From NCBI GenBank assembly GCA_030066245.1, contig JASJBY010000113.1, positions 1-12,159 on the forward strand: DNA of 12,159 bases, in the 5' to 3' direction. Numbering within the stretch: position 1 is the first letter of the stretch; each line of letters opens with the position of its first letter. Under the pieces are notes generated by a model, which saw only the letters and a program-made list of their open reading frames with translations, had not been told where the DNA came from and did not search any database. The translations under genes were made by a program, and so were the position numbers. Below are positions 6,579 through 12,159 of this stretch, in pieces. The stretch comes from Gammaproteobacteria bacterium (GTDB lineage: Bacteria; Pseudomonadota; Gammaproteobacteria; JAABTG01).

Positions 6579-6703
6579 CGACGAGGGGCCTGCCGGCTTG
6601 ACGCAATCGGGCGCAGGCAGTCTCCCGGCGCATGGGCTTGCGGCCTGTACGACACGCCGGGAAGATCTGCTAGGCTGCCGGGCCTTCACCACAGGTTTCT
6701 CCA

Positions 6704-7069
6704 ATGGCAAAGCTTCTGTTTCCCCTGAGACATGTACCGGACGACGAGGCCGAGGAGGTGCGGGCCCTGCTTAGCAGCCACCGGATTGACTTCTACGAGA
6801 CCCCACCGAGCGCTTTCGGCATCTCAGCGGGAGCGATCTGGCTACGGGACAATACCCAGTGGGAGACCGCCCGCCGCTTGATCGACGATTACCAGGCGCA
6901 GCGTTTTGAAGTCCAGCGACAGCACCATGAAGAGCTGCGTCGACAGGGACATCGGCGGACGATTGCGCATGTCTTCCTCGAGAACCCGCTGCGATTCATT
7001 GTCTACCTGGCCGCGATCGCAGCAGTGCTGTACCTGTCGATCAAGCCCTTCTTCGCGCTGGGCGCCTGA
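6704..7069 (+). CDS. DUF6164 family protein
   Basis: The product has 121 residues. The N-terminal half carries the hallmarks of DUF6164 as I recall it: MAKLLFPLRHVPDDEAEEVRALL, then IDFYETPP, GISAGAIWL, and a WETARRLIDDYQ helix. A basic linker follows (residues 72-86), then one C-terminal membrane helix at about 96-116. The N-terminal domain should face the cytoplasm. The family is widespread in gammaproteobacteria and its function is not established; the domain resembles small ferredoxin-like signal-transducing folds, which is inference. The start at ATG 6704 has a weak AGG nine bases upstream. It stands alone, with the glycosyltransferase gene ending 37 bases beyond its stop on the other strand. 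A long leader with an operator-like palindrome lies upstream. Confidence 0.85.
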   Translation: MAKLLFPLRHVPDDEAEEVRALLSSHRIDFYETPPSAFGISAGAIWLRDNTQWETARRLIDDYQAQRFEVQRQHHEELRRQGHRRTIAHVFLENPLRFIVYLAAIAAVLYLSIKPFFALGA

Positions 7070-7105
7070 CACAGTGCACCGACGTCAGCTTCCCCGAAGC
7101 GTTTC

Positions 7106-8212
7106 TTACTCGGGGATGCCCCGTACCAGGTCCTGATAAGCCGTGTAGTAACGCGGCAGGTCAAAGTGCGCTCTCACCCGCCGACAGGCACGCTCTCCCG
7201 CGCTGTGCCGAGCTTCGTAGGTCATGCGGTAGGTCCTGACCATGGCGTCGGCCAGCGCTGCCTCGTCGCCGGGGGGCACCAGCTCTCCCGTCTCGCCCAC
7301 AACTTCAGGTATGCCTCCGGCAGTCGTGGCGATAACGGGCAGCCTGGCAGTCATGGCCTCCAGCAGCGCCACGCCGAATGACTCTTCCAGTGACGGCAGC
7401 ACGAAGGCATCGAGGGCGGACAGATAGCGGTGAGCCTGGGGGACGTGACCGAGCAGGTGGATCCGCCCACCCAACCCTTGGCGCCAGACCAGCTGCGCCA
7501 GCTCTTCTGCCGTGCTGCCACTACCGAAAATGGCCAGCTGGCTGTCGGCGAGAGTCGCGGCTATGGCGGCGAATGCCTGAACGAGGAAACGCTGGCCCTT
7601 GTTCGGGGAGAGTCTGCCCACGGTGCCGAACACGAACGCCTGGGGCGCAATTCCCAGTGCCTGTCGCGCTGCGGCCCGGTCGAGTTGCTCTGCCTGTGCT
7701 CTCGTCACGTCGATGGCGTTGGGTATGGCGACCACCTGCTCGGTCCGGAAGCCGCAGCGGCTAGCCAGCAGGTCATGGCGGAGTGCCTTGGAGACGCCGA
7801 CGAGAATCCATCGACGCAAATAAGCGCGAGCGAACAGCCGGCGGCGCCAGCGGCGAAACTGCCCGAGCCCGTGGTAAACGACCACACGGCGGCGCGGACC
7901 ATGGCGGCGTCCAATCCGGGCCGCGACGGCGCAGGCCCGGTGACGCTGGGCAATGACCAGCTCGATCTCCTTTGCGTGACAATAATCACTGACGCGTTGC
8001 ACCCACGAACCGGGCGCGCTGCCGTACCGGCCCACCGCCAGGTTGAAGAACTCCACGTCCGAGCCAAACTCACCCGCCACAGAGGACTCTGAAGGACCCG
8101 TCAGGAACGCCGTGCTGACCGAATGCCCGCCCGCTTGCAGCGCATCTGCGGTCCGCTGATAGAGGCCGACGATGTGGGCGTCGCAGTTGGCGCAGAGTTG
8201 CAGGATACGCAT
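7106..8212 (-). CDS. Glycosyltransferase family 4 (GT-B fold)
   Basis: The product has 368 residues, normal for the family. The N-terminal domain (1 to about 180) opens with MRILQLC and has an acceptor-side Gly/His segment (VVYHGLGQF at 111-119). The C-terminal domain carries the donor site: GTVGRLSPNKGQ at 196-207, with Arg200 and Lys205 the expected phosphate-binding pair, and the EX7E motif as Glu277 and Glu285 in EESFGVALLEAM. GGIPEVV (299-305) and GELVPPGD follow. Such enzymes transfer a sugar from a nucleotide sugar to a lipid or glycan acceptor at the cytoplasmic face of the membrane, usually for LPS or other surface glycans. Donor and acceptor cannot be read from sequence. A short upstream frame ends in TAATG with this ATG, and no strong ribosome site is seen, so coupling to it is possible. 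No other glycan genes are in the window. Confidence 0.92.
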   Translation of the reverse strand: MRILQLCANCDAHIVGLYQRTADALQAGGHSVSTAFLTGPSESSVAGEFGSDVEFFNLAVGRYGSAPGSWVQRVSDYCHAKEIELVIAQRHRACAVAARIGRRHGPRRRVVVYHGLGQFRRWRRRLFARAYLRRWILVGVSKALRHDLLASRCGFRTEQVVAIPNAIDVTRAQAEQLDRAAARQALGIAPQAFVFGTVGRLSPNKGQRFLVQAFAAIAATLADSQLAIFGSGSTAEELAQLVWRQGLGGRIHLLGHVPQAHRYLSALDAFVLPSLEESFGVALLEAMTARLPVIATTAGGIPEVVGETGELVPPGDEAALADAMVRTYRMTYEARHSAGERACRRVRAHFDLPRYYTAYQDLVRGIPE

Positions 8213-8400
8213 TAACGCCGCTTGAATCCCTTGCTACGAGCTGCCGCTCGAGATCCGGCAAGTGTGGCCTCATGCGCGGAGTGCGCGCAAGTGACCGAGG
8301 CGCTCATCTGCTGACTGAGTGTGTACTGCAAGGCATCCGGAATCCAGCTCGAAACCCGCCTGGCCACGAAGTGGGGCCCGCGGGCGCCTGACACGAGCAC
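8212..8400 (-). CDS. Doubtful short ORF overlapping the glycosyltransferase start
   Basis: A frame of 62 codons from GTG 8400 ends in TAA, overlapping the glycosyltransferase ATG as TAATG, the arrangement of translationally coupled genes. The frame stays open upstream to 8436 without a better start. The product is basic (ending SKGFKRR) with no family that I recognise. No good ribosome site is seen. It could be a leader peptide, the 3' remnant of a gene, or chance. Confidence 0.22.
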   Translation of the reverse strand: MLVSGARGPHFVARRVSSWIPDALQYTLSQQMSASVTCAHSAHEATLAGSRAAARSKGFKRR

Positions 8401-8469
8401 CGCCTGGGGTCTACGCTTAGAGTTCTTAGGAGCGTTCTAAAGTCACACGAAACCATTGCGGAGAAGCTC
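8213..8469. promoter_or_regulatory. Divergent intergenic region between glycosyltransferase and cysteine synthase
   Basis: Promoters for both genes should lie here, but I see no good -35/-10 pair. A direct repeat GTTCTTA (8422-8428) and GTTCTAA (8434-8440), 12 bases apart, with CTTAGA/TCTAAAG symmetry around it, lies 30-50 bases before the cysteine synthase start and could be a regulator site. CGGAG at 8458-8462 is the ribosome site for GTG 8470. Confidence 0.35.
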
Positions 8470-9510
8470 GTGGACATACGCGATGGACTCATCGGCAGCA
8501 TAGGCAATACGCCACTCCTGAAGCTCGAGAGGCTCTCCCAGCAGACCGGCTGCAATATCCTGGGCAAAGCCGAATTCCTGAATCCTGGCGGCTCGGTAAA
8601 GGATCGCACAGCGCAGTACATCGTCGAGGACGCAGAGCGAAAGGGGCTGCTGGAGCCCGGCGGCATCATTGTCGAAGGCACCGCGGGTAACACCGGCATC
8701 GGGCTGACAGTTGTGGGCAACGCGCGGGGCTACAGAACGGTCATCGTTATGCCAGACTCCCAGTCCCAGGAGAAAAAGGATGCGCTGCGCCTCCTGGGGG
8801 CGGAGCTGATCCTGGTCCCCGCCGTGCCTTACAGTGACCCCAACCAGTATCAGCACGTGGCCCAGCGCCTGGCAGAGAAGCTGCGTCGCGAGTCTGCTGC
8901 CCCTGTTCTCTACGCAGACCAGTGGGACAATACCGCCAACCGGGAGGGCCATCTCGCCAACACCGGAAAAGAGATTTGGACACAGACCCAAGGGGAGGTG
9001 GACGGTTTCATTTGCGCCATCGGCACGGGCGGCACAATCTCGGGCGTCAGTGAGTACCTGAAGTCTAAGAGCAAGAATGTGACCATCGGGCTTGCCGATC
9101 CCCTCGGAACCTGTATGTACCACTACTTTCGGGATGGCATGCTCAAAGCCACCGACGGCGACTCCATCAGCGAGGGCATCGGTCAGGGGAGAGTCACCGA
9201 CAACGTCGCCGGTGCAGTTGTCGACGAGCCATTCCTCATCACCGACGAAGAGGCGCTCCCCGTGCTATTCGAGGTGCTCGAGCACGAAGGCCTGTGCCTG
9301 GGAGGATCATCCGCAATCAATCTTGCCGGAGCCGTGCGGCTTGCAAAGCGGCTGGGGCCCGGGAAAACCATTGTAACCATTCTCTGTGACTCGGGCTTTC
9401 GCTACGCCAGCAAGCTCTGGAACCCGAACTACTTGGCGCAGAGGCAGCTGCCAATGCCTTCCTGGCTGGAAAAGCCCGTGTCGCGCGACATCAGCGATGT
9501 GCTGAAGTAA
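8470..9510 (+). CDS. PLP-dependent cysteine synthase family protein
   Basis: The product has 346 residues. It belongs to the O-acetylserine sulfhydrylase/cystathionine beta-synthase fold (PLP fold type II). NPGGSVKDR holds the PLP lysine at 44; EGTAGNTGIG (69-78) is the substrate loop; GTGGTISG (185-192) grips the PLP phosphate; the Ser in LCDSGFRY contacts the pyridine ring. In E. coli CysK the substrate loop reads EPTSGNTG. The EGTAGNTG variant, SISEGIGQGRVTDN and LCDSGFRYAS match, from memory, the fungal Cys-12/CysB-like mitochondrial cysteine synthases and their bacterial relatives. The likely reaction is O-acetylserine plus sulfide giving cysteine, in the cytoplasm. A tail of about 30 residues extends past the core. 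The GTG start has CGGAG seven bases upstream and matches the usual MDIRDGLIGSIGNTP-type N-terminus. No other sulfur genes are nearby, so the substrate is not certain. Confidence 0.88.
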   Translation: MDIRDGLIGSIGNTPLLKLERLSQQTGCNILGKAEFLNPGGSVKDRTAQYIVEDAERKGLLEPGGIIVEGTAGNTGIGLTVVGNARGYRTVIVMPDSQSQEKKDALRLLGAELILVPAVPYSDPNQYQHVAQRLAEKLRRESAAPVLYADQWDNTANREGHLANTGKEIWTQTQGEVDGFICAIGTGGTISGVSEYLKSKSKNVTIGLADPLGTCMYHYFRDGMLKATDGDSISEGIGQGRVTDNVAGAVVDEPFLITDEEALPVLFEVLEHEGLCLGGSSAINLAGAVRLAKRLGPGKTIVTILCDSGFRYASKLWNPNYLAQRQLPMPSWLEKPVSRDISDVLK

Positions 9511-9680
9511 AGCCGCGATTGACAGCTCACCCTCGCAGGTGGAGTCCGAATCTTACCCGGTAAGGGTAGGAGCCAGACCGATGCCTGGTAGCGCATCCGT
9601 GGTCACGGTTGAGCATTCACGGTGGGGGCCGTACCGGCACGAGCCGCCGGGACACGGCATGCACCCGGCGATTGGATGGC
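9511..9680. other. Gap between convergent genes
   Basis: These 170 bases lie between the 3' ends of the cysteine synthase (+) and the lytic transglycosylase (-). A short dyad CTTACC/GGTAAG (9552-9564) is present, but no stem with a T-run. I see no gene. Confidence 0.4.
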
Positions 9681-10481
9681 CTAGCTCGGTACGGGGTGGC
9701 TTTCCTTTCCGTAGCGGGCCATGACTTTCTTGACGTATGCCCGGGTCTCGGCATAAGGCGGAACTCCCCGGTAGCGGCGCACAGCCCCTTCGCCGGCGTT
9801 GTAGCCCGCGAGTGCGAGGCGTACGTCCCCCTGAAATCGCACCATGAGCCACCGCAGGTAAGCCATTCCACCCTTGAGATTCTCAATGGGTTCGTCAACA
9901 TCCGTTACACCAAAGCGCTCCGCCGTGGCTGGCATTAGCTGCATCAGGCCGCGTGCATCCTTGGGAGACCGTGCATTCACGCGAAAGCTGGATTCGGCCT
10001 CTATAAGGGCGAGCACCAACGCAGAATCAAGCCCGTACATCGGAGCCAGACGACTGACCAGCCACTCTACCTGAGCACGAGTCAACTCCCGGGACGACCT
10101 GGATGCCGGAAACGTGGCTACGCCTTCGGCAAAGGGCTCCGACATCAAGCTTTCAGACAACGATAACTCGAGGGCGGTGTTCCCGGAAACAGCGTTTTTG
10201 GCGAGAACGCCGGGTGGTGCGGGCATAGCTGGAAGAACGGCAATTTCCGACACGGCCTGTCTAATCAGGCCCCGTTTCGACGCATAGCTCCACTCGCCGT
10301 CGTTACGAATGTCTGCACTGATGCCGCAGGTCCCGACACTCAGCAGGATCAGCCACACCGCTCCCCGCCTGCACAACAGCGAATCAGAGACGCTTCGGAG
10401 CGCTCCTCCGAGGGAAACACCGTCCCGTCCTCGACACGCCGTTACCGACCTTCCACCTGGCGCCCGACGATGTACTCGCAT
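9681..10481 (-). CDS. Exported SLT-domain lytic transglycosylase
   Basis: The start at ATG 10481 is chosen because GGAGG lies eight bases before it; the 10 further codons to an upstream GTG contain that ribosome site. This gives 266 residues. A long basic N-terminus leads to a hydrophobic segment at about 40-54 (GAVWLILLSVGTCGISA), a signal peptide or anchor. A variable linker follows, then the SLT domain from about 140: LIEAESSF with the catalytic Glu163, the ARGLMQLMP signature (176-184), GGMAYLRWL, and ALAGYNAGEGAV (223-234), ending in an ETRAYVKKV helix. These enzymes cleave the MurNAc-GlcNAc bond of peptidoglycan with formation of a 1,6-anhydro ring, in the periplasm. The length and lone SLT domain resemble small soluble or anchored enzymes rather than MltD or Slt70. 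A possible remnant frame ends 14 bases upstream. Confidence 0.9.
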   Translation of the reverse strand: MRVHRRAPGGRSVTACRGRDGVSLGGALRSVSDSLLCRRGAVWLILLSVGTCGISADIRNDGEWSYASKRGLIRQAVSEIAVLPAMPAPPGVLAKNAVSGNTALELSLSESLMSEPFAEGVATFPASRSSRELTRAQVEWLVSRLAPMYGLDSALVLALIEAESSFRVNARSPKDARGLMQLMPATAERFGVTDVDEPIENLKGGMAYLRWLMVRFQGDVRLALAGYNAGEGAVRRYRGVPPYAETRAYVKKVMARYGKESHPVPS

Positions 10482-10498
10482 GTGTGGCCCTCCTGCTA
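10482..10498 (-). promoter_or_regulatory. Ribosome binding site of the lytic transglycosylase
   Basis: GCAGGAGGG on the minus strand lies about seven bases before ATG 10481. It decides the start over the upstream GTG at 10511, which lacks such a site. The TAG of an upstream reading frame (10496-10498) directly precedes it. Confidence 0.7.
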
Positions 10499-10678
10499 CT
10501 CCATGAACCACAGCGCGCCGGTGGCGCCGCTTCCTTCACGGAAAGTTTGGAGCATGCACAGGCGGGCCTCTGTGACCTCCCGCACAGCGCGAGCCGAGAA
10601 AGTGTGCGGTGTTTCGCAGATTTCCCCGCTGCCGTCGAGAGCTTCTTCCAAGTCCTGCCGAGGCTCGGGGCACAGCGG
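10496..10678 (-). pseudogene. Possible 3' remnant of a gene upstream of the lytic transglycosylase
   Basis: On the minus strand a frame of 60 codons runs from just after a TGA (10679-10681) to TAG 10496. The reading (DLEEALDGSGEICETP, then AVREVTEARLCMLQTF, ending GALWFME) looks like the C-terminal part of a normal acidic protein, with GC-rich third positions. The TAG is 14 bases from the next ATG, as in an operon. No good start lies inside. The neighbouring minus frame upstream (about 10680-10956) is also open, so a frameshift near 10675 could have split a longer gene. I do not recognise the family. Confidence 0.3.
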
Positions 10679-11020
10679 TCAACGATGCGCGGCCACGATC
10701 CTCTTCGGCGCCGAAGTTCAGTGCCGAGTGCGTGGCAATCCCACGCGGCCTCGCGCGGCCTGTCACTCAAGAACAGCCGCTTTCCCACAGAAGCGATGTT
10801 CGAAACGCCATCACCGTAGAAACCAATTGCGTCAGCCTGTCGCCTGCGCTTAGATCGACAATCATCAGCGCCAGGTCGATCTGATCGATGCGTCCGCTTC
10901 CAGAGTTTCGCCGGCGGGAAACATCTGAAGTCTGCCCAACGGGACACCGACGCCAATGAAGATGTTTATTCTCTGGACCACTATACAGCGGAAAGGAACT
11001 AACCCGATGTTCGGCGACGG
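10512..11020. other. About 500 bases without an intact gene
   Basis: The stretch lies between the oxidoreductase stop and the lytic transglycosylase, both on the minus strand. Besides the possible gene remnant at 10496-10678 it holds only competing frames on both strands. A minus-strand TATAGT (10980-10985) is a fair -10 box but has no matching -35. I see no terminator with a T-run after the oxidoreductase. Confidence 0.4.
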
Positions 11021-12082
11021 TCAGCCCAAGTCCAGGGGCAGATGCACCGTTTCTCCGGTGCGCGACGAGCGGACAACGGCGTCTGTCCACTCCATGTACT
11101 TCACCCCGGTGGCGAAATCCGTGTGAGTTACCGGCTCCCTGCCGCGGATCGCATTAATGAACTCCTCCTCGACGCGCCATTCGCTCCGCTTCGACGGTTC
11201 GATCTCCACTTGCTGAAGCCCCGGCTCACCGCGACGTCCCGCCCAGAGCCGCAGCCCGCCGCCTTCAGCTTCGCTCAAGCGAAGCGTACCCTCGCTGCCA
11301 TACAGGGTCACGGCCGTTGCCGGCGCATGGCCGATCACCGTCGACACCATCAAGCGCATGGTCCCCCCCTGCACCATCCGGCAGAGCACCTCCACGTAGT
11401 CTGGGACAGGCATAGCACGCCGGCGCCCGTCTGCCGCGCGGCGATGGCTGACCACCGTCTGTGTCACCGCGTGGACCGTTCGGGCTGGTCCGATCCAGCG
11501 CATGATGGCCTCGTACCAGATACCCATCGACATGACGTTGTTCCCTGAGAGATCCCGGTCGAAGCGCCAGTGAACGGGCGAATTCCAGTCGGGAAATCGG
11601 CTGCCCGTGGTGATGTGGGCATCCACCGAGATCAAATCACCGACGAAGCCCTCTCCGATCATGTCTGCGATGGTTCGGTCGAAAGCTAGCGTATGCGGAG
11701 CCGGTACGACCTGTGCGGTAAGCTGTGGCCGCTGCCGTGAAGAGGCCAGCATGGCGTGGGCCTCCAGCGAGTTCATGGCCATGCGCGCTTCGCAAAGGAC
11801 ATGCTTGCCCGCCTCGAGGGCCGCGATGGTCACGGGCGCGTGCATATAAGGCCACGTGCCGACACACACCGCATCGATGCTGTCGTCATCGATAATCTCT
11901 GCCCAGTCGGCGGCAACATGCGCGATTCCGAATTCTTTGGCCACCCGCTCGCCTGACGCTTCTGAGCGGTTTGCGACAGCGGCCACTACAACGCCCTGCT
12001 GCCTGGTAAGGCCGGGTATGTGGTGCCTCCGAGTATTGGCCCCGGCACCGATAATGCCGACTCGAATCGTTTCTGCGTTCAT
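11021..12082 (-). CDS. Gfo/Idh/MocA family oxidoreductase with altered EKP motif
   Basis: I place the start at ATG 12082 (353 residues), because the Rossmann strand follows at once: IRVGIIGAGANTRRHHIPGL, with the GxGxxx nucleotide loop at 12-17. ATG 12109 and GTG 12130 are open alternatives without better ribosome sites. The N-terminal NAD(P)-binding domain runs to about 125; the C-terminal alpha/beta domain carries DAHITTGSRFPDW and a GIWYEAIMRWIG helix. Family members oxidise or reduce sugars, inositols and related alcohols with NAD(P). In most of them the segment after AGKHVLCE reads EKP, and the Lys is catalytic; here Glu98-Ala99-Arg100 stands in its place (CEARMAMN), so the usual Lys is missing. 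Substrate and activity are therefore uncertain. No partner genes are visible; upstream sequence is cut by the window edge. Confidence 0.88.
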   Translation of the reverse strand: MNAETIRVGIIGAGANTRRHHIPGLTRQQGVVVAAVANRSEASGERVAKEFGIAHVAADWAEIIDDDSIDAVCVGTWPYMHAPVTIAALEAGKHVLCEARMAMNSLEAHAMLASSRQRPQLTAQVVPAPHTLAFDRTIADMIGEGFVGDLISVDAHITTGSRFPDWNSPVHWRFDRDLSGNNVMSMGIWYEAIMRWIGPARTVHAVTQTVVSHRRAADGRRRAMPVPDYVEVLCRMVQGGTMRLMVSTVIGHAPATAVTLYGSEGTLRLSEAEGGGLRLWAGRRGEPGLQQVEIEPSKRSEWRVEEEFINAIRGREPVTHTDFATGVKYMEWTDAVVRSSRTGETVHLPLDLG

Positions 12083-12159
12083 AGCCTGTACTTCCGAGCT
12101 TCGGTTCATTTGCAGCGATACTGCGTGCACGGACCGGCGAGTGCAACCCGCGCGGCGTA

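Larger units (their letters stand above)
6241..6703. other. Intergenic region with operator-like palindrome and hairpins
   Basis: This 463-base gap lies between the starts of two divergent units: the exported-protein/TlpA pair (-) and the DUF6164 gene (+). It holds a perfect 28-bp palindrome (6496-6523) and GC-rich hairpins (6545-6578 and 6588-6618). A TTGGCA (6494-6499) runs into the palindrome and a TTGACG lies at 6598-6603, but neither is paired with a good -10 box at normal distance. Short frames crossing the region look accidental. Confidence 0.5.

Noticed and set aside
7092..7115. Bidirectional terminator between DUF6164 and the glycosyltransferase
   Set aside because: Only a 6-bp stem with a 12-base loop, overlapping the glycosyltransferase stop, and no T-run.
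7430..8092. Plus-strand frame of 220 codons
   Set aside because: It is antisense to the glycosyltransferase, which has clear donor-site motifs; the GC-rich codons leave the opposite frame open.
8443..9123. Minus-strand frame of 226 codons
   Set aside because: It is antisense to the cysteine synthase, which has full PLP motifs.

Overview
The window is GC-rich bacterial DNA from a proteobacterium, most likely a gammaproteobacterium. The supports are a GltS-type glutamate carrier close to the E. coli one, a DUF6164 protein, and ordinary bacterial start sites with clear AGGAGG-type ribosome sites. TAA, TGA and TAG all act as normal stops here. No rRNA, tRNA, CRISPR array, phage or plasmid backbone, or recognisable transposase was seen.

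Left third (1-4183): this part looks eroded. A glycine-rich, probably exported protein (485-1270, +) has lost its 5' end: its signal peptide can be read in frame upstream, but a TGA at 356-358 cuts it from every upstream ATG. Next, on the minus strand, a gltS gene (1649-2872) is full length and in one frame but carries a TAG (2246-2248) in the linker between its two halves. About 1.3 kb (2886-4183) then has no convincing gene, but holds a long imperfect inverted repeat (3263-3398) with an internal perfect hairpin.

Middle (4184-7069): a six-helix membrane protein (+) is followed at a distance by a clear rho-independent terminator. Next is an overlapping minus-strand pair, an exported protein of unknown family and a TlpA/ResA-like thioredoxin with WCPPC, which probably act together in the cell envelope. 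After a 463-base gap comes a DUF6164 protein (+). The gap holds a perfect 28-bp palindrome whose centre is the ideal LacI-family operator core, followed by GC-rich hairpins.

Right part (7070-12159): a GT4-type glycosyltransferase (-) is divergent from a PLP-dependent cysteine synthase of the fungal Cys-12/CysB-like subgroup (+). Convergent with the latter is an exported SLT lytic transglycosylase (-). Upstream of that is a stretch of about 500 bases with a possible gene remnant, then a Gfo/Idh/MocA oxidoreductase (-) in which the usual EKP motif reads EAR.

I see no coherent new multi-gene system. The genes look like unrelated housekeeping and accessory functions. The most unusual signals are the LacI-type palindrome with no regulator or sugar gene nearby, the structured inverted repeat, and two in-frame nonsense codons in the left part.
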